DNA of 64,000 bases, taken from positions 1,979,098,576-1,979,162,575 of the forward strand of contig OY728136.1 in NCBI GenBank assembly GCA_963277665.1, given 5' to 3'. Source of the DNA: Viscum album. Lineage: Eukaryota > Streptophyta > Magnoliopsida > Santalales > Viscaceae. The notes under the pieces were generated by a model that saw only the letters and a program-made list of their open reading frames with translations, was not told the DNA's origin and searched no databases. The stretch's first letter is position 1, and every line of letters starts with the position of its first letter. Position numbers and translations under genes: made by a program. Below, piece by piece: positions 57,765 through 64,000 of the stretch.

Positions 57765-59460
57765 CTACGAGGTCTTTGATCCATGTCAAGGCATGGTACG
57801 AAGGAAACCTCCACGAGGTTCAAGACCACCAGTCATACAATTCACGTTGAGTTCCGCCTTCGTCCAACATGATGTTAAACTGCATCCCAGTTCAACGGCA
57901 AGTCGTTGTCCCCACCCGAACTACGAGGACATTGATCCATGCCAAGGCATGGTATGTAGGAAGCCTTCACGAGGATCAATCCCACCACAAGTGGACCCCC
58001 CCGGTTCACATTCATGTCAGTTCACCGATGAAACCATTTTAACTACGAGGTCTTTGATCCATGTCAAGGCATGGTACGTAGGAAGCCTCCCAGAGGTCCA
58101 AGCCTACCCATCATTTCTTCATGTTGGGTCCCATCCCCATCCAACATCACGTTAAACTGCATTCCGGTCCGACGGCAATACGTTGTGACTCACCCAACCT
58201 GAACTACAAGGACTTTGATCCGTGTCAAGTCATGGTACGTAGTAAGCCTCCCTTAGGTTCAAGACCAACAATCATTGGCCCAGACCGTCTCCTTGTCGGT
58301 GTTCCAAGCCCCCAATTTTCAATTTTAACTACGAGGTCTTTGATCCATGTCAAGGCGTGGTATGTAGGAAGCCCCCACGAGGTTCAAGCCCACCCATCAT
58401 CCACTTCAAGTCGAGTTCTACCTTCGTCCAGCATGATGTTAAACTGCATTCTAGTCCGACGACAAGCCATTGTGACCATCATGAACTACGGGGACTTTGA
58501 TCCATGTCAAGGCTTGGTACGTAGGACTCCTCCCAGAGGGTCAAGACCATCTCCCATCAGACCAAGGTCCCTCATTAACGTCGGTTCTCCGACACCTACC
58601 GCCATCCCGAACTATGGGGACTTTGATCCATGACAAGGCATGGTGCGTAGGAAGCCTCCACGAGGTTCAAGCCCACCACCCGTCGTTTATTCACGTCAGG
58701 GTTCAGTACCATCCCACATGAAGTTAAACTGTATTCCATCAACCCATTGAACTATGAGGATTTTGATCCATGTCAAGGCATGGTACGTAGGAAGCCTCCC
58801 CGAGGTTCATTCCCACCACTAGCAGACCCTAGGGTCTACATTCACATCGGTTTGCCGATGACACCCTCCGAACTATGGGGACTTTGATCCCTGCCAAGGC
58901 ATGGTACGTAGGAAGCCTCCATTAGGTTCAAGCCCACCGCCCGTCGTATATTCACGTCAAGGTTCACTACCTTCCCGCATGGCGTTAAACAGTATTCCAT
59001 CAACCCATTGAACTATGATGATTTTGATCCATGTCAAGGCATGGTAGGTAGGAAGCCTCCCCGAGGTTCAATCCCACCACTAGTGGAACCCCGGGTCTAT
59101 TTTCACGTCGGTTCGCCGATGACACCCTCCAAACTACGAGGACAATGATCCATGTCATGGCCCGGTACGTAGGAAGCCTCCCCGAGGTTCAAGCCCATCT
59201 CTCATTGGACCAAGGTCCACATTCTCGTCAGTTCACCGACGAAGCCCCTCTGAACTACGTGGTCTTTGATCCATGTCACGACATGGTACATAGGAATCCT
59301 CCACAAGGTCCAAGACCCCCACCACTAGGACCCTCCTTGTCCTCCCCGTTCACGTCAGTTTGCTGATGATGCCCATCGGACCAAGGTCCACCCTCATGTC
59401 GGTTCACCGGCACCATCCCGAACTACGCAGACTTTGATTCTCTGCCACGGGGATATGTAG
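57765..59460 (+). repeat. Array of about 13 hairpin modules in 3' LTR
   Basis: These are the same modules, order and spacing as 33,882-35,572. Inner stem CCATG/CATGG is kept in most copies. Several outer stems CTACG/CGTAG are decayed at their CpG. Confidence 0.85.
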
Positions 59461-60257
59461 GAAGCATCTTCAAGGCTCAAGCCCAACTTCACCGTCGCCC
59501 TTGCAACGGTTCCTTGCCATTCCCCCCTCCACTTCATTCATTCATCCATCATGCACCCTGATTCTCGCCCGGACCGTCATATCCCAGTGAGACCATGTCG
59601 GTACGCTCCTCTTCACAGCCGCCCATGGGCTGGTCCCGGTATCGGCACCCCTTCAAGGGAAATCCCTCAATCCGATCCATTCTAGCTAAAGCTCTAATCG
59701 GGTTGATCCGTCTCTGCTGGACATTAAACTCGCGGCATACCCTGTGTTAAATAAAGGAAGCTGAGGAAAACCTCAGATTTGTTTCTATGGTATATAATTC
59801 CCCAAGATCGATGTGGGATGCCTCAGGCTTCCATGCCCTCGAGAAGACCTGTGACCAGGGATAATAGACAGACATTCCAGGTCCCCAGTATTCAGACACG
59901 CTACTGATGCCTCAACATGACTACTCCCCCGACTGAAGGTTAATGCCCTGATCGGACCCTTTGGAATGTCCTGACAGAAGCATTGTACTTAACTGGCGTC
60001 CATGGAATCATGGCACTGGTAAGAGTTTCACAAACAACGTATTAAATATATGAGGGAGACCCGGACTAGGTGACGAGTTCTGAGGAGGAATCCACATAAA
60101 TAAGAACTGACATCCCATCATCCTGTTTTGATCAAGGAGCAGACATCCCTGCATAAGGAGCGAATGCCGCCCGCCTTTGGAAAGCGAGAATGCGGGGCAA
60201 CAGGAAGCGTGTCCTCCATAGACGGATGCGCGCGCCCCGGAGAAAGCGTCAGAAACA

Positions 60258-60262
60258 TATAT
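60258..60262. other. Target-site duplication, right, of the 28-kb element
   Basis: TATAT is identical to 32,218-32,222, which confirms a single integration event spanning 32,223-60,257. Confidence 0.8.
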
Positions 60263-63200
60263 AATAACAATTTATTACACACGTCGTATTTTAATATTAA
60301 TGATAATGATGAGGTAATATAACCAAATAAAAAGGAAACGAGTTGTGAAACTTTTTACCACTTTGTAACATTTAACAAAAATCCCCTTAGAAGAAATAAT
60401 TCAAATTGAAACTCAAAATACCATGAATAAAAATAAATTCATGGTAAAATATATTGTAATGGGTAGTAGATATACCATAAAAATGATGTGTGTGTTGAAT
60501 ATTAAAATTATCTCATGGATGTAAAAAGACAAATGAAAATTCCTTACCTTGTATTTCCTTTTTGTGTGAACATCCTTTATCCTCATATAAAAGGGTTTTA
60601 AACGTGTCAGTAACTTATAACGAAACAAAACTAATATTTATAAAATTATATAATATGTTTTAATAATATCTTATTACCTGATCATTTATAATCATTCATT
60701 ATTTTCACTATTTCAGGTGTTAATTGCATTGTTTTTCAAGTATGTTTAAACTTTTTATTTTTGTTCATATTACATAGATTATGATTTTTTCATATACATA
60801 ATTTTAACCAATATTTAAATGTTATATATATTAAGTATATATGAATTTATAATAATATATAATATTTTGAGATAGGAAATGAAATGCACAATTTATAGGG
60901 AAGGTAGGTCGTACGTACGCAAGTATTATTATAAGAATGAAATGAAAATTATATATATTTATATGTATATTATAATTCAATTATCATATTTATGTCATAT
61001 ATTTCACATACTGTTTTTAAAATCATCATTTATATGTTCCATGTATAGCGTGAACGAATCATATTACATTGAGGAGGCGATAGTCCACAGTTCCACAAAT
61101 GAGGTAATCGTATTCCCAAAAAATTGAAACCAAAAAAGAATGTATTATATGAAAATTTTAAAAAACATAAATAAATTATAAATACCATATATATCCTATA
61201 TAAACATAATTTACATCATAAAATAAGTGGTAAATGAAAAACGAATGACATCGTTTTGTGAGGCGATAGTTTGTCGTACACATAAATGGTAAGTTTATTT
61301 CTGATTAGATGGAGGTGTGTATAAGTATAGTTATGAACCATAATATAAAAAAATCATTATATTTAGGATTATTAGGTCATTATATAATTATGGAATAAGA
61401 ATCTTGTATGTTGTGGAGTATGATAATAAAACAAAAGAGAATGAGGAAGGATGTTACCTCTTTTTCTGGTAACTCTTTTTTTCACCAAATATAATCATTG
61501 GATGTAAAAATTTCTAATTTTAGGCATATATGTTGATGGGATTTATATTTTTATATTATTTGGGAAGAGTTTTTTCAATCCAATGTGGCTTGAGATGTGT
61601 GAGGTAGTGGGATGGGTGAGTGCATTTTTATAGTGGAAGAGGAGTTGCATTCTTGTAAATTTTTGAAAAGGGAATTCCACTCATATTTTTCCTATGAAAT
61701 TTGGCTCCAATAAAAGACAAAATTAGATAAAATAATAGGATAGTTTCATAATATATCCAAACAATGTCTTTTGGAAATTTTTATAGATCATTTTGTCTCT
61801 TAATTTTATGGGTTAGTCATTCGTTTAGGTATTTTTTTCTCTTAATCCTTGTAATTAATTGCAATCACATTCACTATTTTTTCAATAAAATAAGGATGAA
61901 ATTATTAGAAATTAGAAATTATTTATTTTCCTAATATAGAATCCATTTTAAAAAATTACAATAAAACAAGTGGTAGAAATTAATTTAAATTTAATCCTGC
62001 AGATGGGGAAAATAATGTAGGTTTTCAAAGTAAAAAAGTTTCAAAATATTGAGATATGTTTATATCCAATTTCAATGTGAAATTGATTAAAATTATATAA
62101 ACTAGATTAATTGAAGTAAAATTTACCCAATTTCAATTTGAAACCAATTTATAATTTAATTTAACTATAAAAGATATTTAGAAGAAACACGATTTTGAAT
62201 TAAAAATTAGTACGTTTCATTATTTATCAAAAAATAAAACAGCAAAGAAAAGTACTAATAATATAACCAAATTTAATGTTAACATTAATATATAAAAAAT
62301 GAATATTAAATTTACATATATAATTTACAAAATTTCCAAAATGGGATTTAAAATAGTTTCTCCATTAAAAGATGGTTAAATTCTCTTTAGAATGATATTA
62401 ATTTTTATGCGAAATATTGTGTTTTCTCTTATATTAAGATAATATAATATATTAGATGAATTAATAATATATATTATTGTATATAATATGTATATATATA
62501 TAATTATTATCACTTATTAATTTTACTTAAGTAAATTTATTAGTATAAAACATCTCTATGGGAATAAAAATATTTTTCTATAAAAACATTCCATTTATAT
62601 TCAATTCGTTCTTATATTTATTTCTAATTAATTTGTATCTAATGAATTCATTTAATATTTTTTAAAACATATTTTTTTTTAAATTTATCTAATACTATTC
62701 AAAATCACTAATTTAACGTCTAGGTTATATTTTATTATATTAAATAATAATATTTTAATAATATATTATTGTTTGGTAAAACTCAGTCTTGCATGTAATT
62801 TAAGATATCGAAGAAATTTGATGTTGCCTATGACACAAGATAACTTAGCTTCATGTTCATCAAAATATATATCATATATTGAAATTATTTAAAATATTAA
62901 ATATATTTTAATGTATCAGTATATATATTCCCTTACATGTTTGGTGTTTCATGTCATACATGCTATCAAATACAATGTTCTTACATTATAATTCTAGGGT
63001 GTCACATTATCCCTACCTTAAATATATATCATCCTCATAATTTTAACTCGATCTTGGTAATGTATTGTTTGATGTTTTCTATGTTGTATTCCCACGTTAG
63101 GATAAGGGTTTGTAAAAAATTCTCTAGAATAGAGAGAATAGTAATTACAAAGGTCAAATATACTAACATGTATCTAGGTATCTAGGTAGGAGAACATTAA

Positions 63201-63569
63201 TGGAACGTGAATATATGGACATGGAAGAAGAAATGTAAATATTTATAGGTAGTGATTGAGGTAATAAATAAAAAACAAATGAATAATAAATGGAATGTTG
63301 AGGTCCGCAAAGCCATAAATCTGTGCTGATTCAAACGATTACATGTTCAAAAAACATTAAGGTATTGAAATATCATTTTCTTGATCCTAATGTAGAGTAA
63401 TGATTTTACTAAATTTGAATATAAGGAAGTATACTTACATATAAAATTTCTATAAATGAATTCATCCTTTTTTTGTTTGATAATTTTATAATTCATCCGT
63501 TAAATCCTGAAAAGGATATCCAAAAATTAACATTGATTTCTAGAGAACTAAAATAAATGTTTAATATAT
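60263..63569. other. AT-rich right flank
   Basis: I see no gene. It continues the target DNA of the 28-kb insertion. GAGGCGATAGT occurs twice (61,074 and 61,260) in similar surroundings (CGAAT upstream, an AATG-G-TAA motif downstream), a weak tandem repeat. Short frames such as 60,879-61,127 and 62,937-63,185 have no family resemblance. Confidence 0.4.
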
Positions 63570-64000
63570 TGTAAGACCCGTAAAATAGTGACACGTATAA
63601 CTATTGGAGTCTTAGTATTCTTCAAGGCCAGTATTGATAATATATTAATCTTTAACACTTAAAAGCCATATTATAGATTAATTAAAAGTATCCAACTAAA
63701 AAAATTACATATTAACCAGGGAATTATGTAGGTCAGTGGTTAGAAATAAACCCTTATTTTCCTTCGATCATGGGTTCAAGTCTCACAACCTTTCCATATT
63801 TGATGGATTTCCACCTAGAATATAGGTTTTCCTTTTCAAAAAACAATATTATTGAAATCCATGGAATAAGTTTAATCATTAAATATAATTTTAACTAATG
63901 TGTTCAATATAAACCTAATATAGAAATACTGCATCCATCTATTTCAATATAGTTTCTTCATTGGTCTAGAATTTTTCCCTTAAGAAATGTAATTTTCTAA
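63570..64000 (+). mobile_element. Possible LTR start at right edge
   Basis: TGTAAGACCCGTAAAATAG at 63,570 has the form of many plant gypsy LTR starts (TGTAA-GACCCG). No polypurine tract precedes it and the rest lies outside the window, so this is only a hint. Confidence 0.25.
63718..63848 (+). mobile_element. Possible SINE with tRNA-like A and B boxes
   Basis: TAGGTCAGTGGTTAGA (63,729-63,744) resembles a pol III A box. GGGTTCAAGTCTC (63,772-63,784) resembles a B box, with the usual 30-40 base spacing. About 60 bases of body follow, ending in TTTTCCTTTTCAAAAAAC. A real tRNA is excluded because no acceptor stem or anticodon arm forms. I could not fix a target duplication. Confidence 0.4.

Larger units (their letters stand above)
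56051..60257 (+). mobile_element. 3' LTR of 28-kb Tat/Ogre element (4,207 bp)
   Basis: It starts TTTTGGCGCC (TG lost to TT) and ends GAAACA at 60,256-60,257. It mirrors the 5' LTR module by module: three 57-bp repeats instead of two, TATA box at 56,372-56,379, the TTCGCGAAGC region, and a hairpin array from 57,765 to 59,460. Scattered substitutions, many C/T or G/A, show that time has passed since insertion. Reading-frame differences between the LTRs argue that none of the LTR open frames is coding. Confidence 0.93.

Noticed and set aside
63721..63790. tRNA gene
   Set aside because: Only A- and B-box-like blocks are present. No cloverleaf or acceptor stem can be formed.

Overview
The window is plant nuclear DNA made almost entirely of LTR retrotransposons. 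I see no cellular gene. The evidence is Ty3/gypsy gag-pol of two plant types, LTRs with plant-style TATA boxes, tRNA-primer sites and polypurine tracts, and a plant mobile domain (PMD) gene. The background is very AT-rich, and nearly every premature stop in the coding relics is one C-to-T (or G-to-A) step from CAG, CAA, CGA or TGG. That pattern is what long-term cytosine methylation leaves behind. A large-genome seed plant with slow DNA removal fits; the species cannot be told.

Layout. (1) 1-11,093: a tandem LTR-internal-LTR-internal-LTR array with a period of about 5.27 kb. Its LTRs are 3,624 bp and its 1.64-kb internal domains carry a primer site and polypurine tract but no gag or pol, so it is a non-autonomous, chromovirus-derived element. 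(2) 11,094-18,190: an old minus-strand chromovirus fossil (element A), apparently cut by the array. (3) 18,358-28,068: a second, complete but badly decayed minus-strand chromovirus (element B), with both LTRs and a recognisable 5-bp target duplication. (4) 28,074-32,217: more decayed LTR-like DNA with minisatellites. (5) 32,223-60,257: one intact-length, GC-rich element of 28,035 bp, flanked by the target duplication TATAT. (6) 60,263-64,000: AT-rich flank with a possible SINE.

The 28-kb element belongs to the Tat/Ogre branch. Its coding order is a long N-terminal extension, gag, protease, reverse transcriptase, RNase H, a second (archaeal-type) RNase H, and integrase. After these come about 5.4 kb of non-coding, LTR-like repeats. 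Then follows a large antisense gene (55,577 to 51,815) for a PMD protein with a coiled-coil tail. This gene has its own TATA box next to the 3' LTR and three candidate introns, each of which joins its reading frames in phase.

Both LTRs of the 28-kb element, and its non-coding spacer, carry a recurrent roughly 40-nt module that can fold as a two-stem hairpin. Some stem changes in the spacer copies are compensatory. The antisense spliced gene and this hairpin family are the most interesting items here. All genes are broken by stops or frameshifts, so the copy is not autonomous. Any activity would depend on related elements elsewhere.
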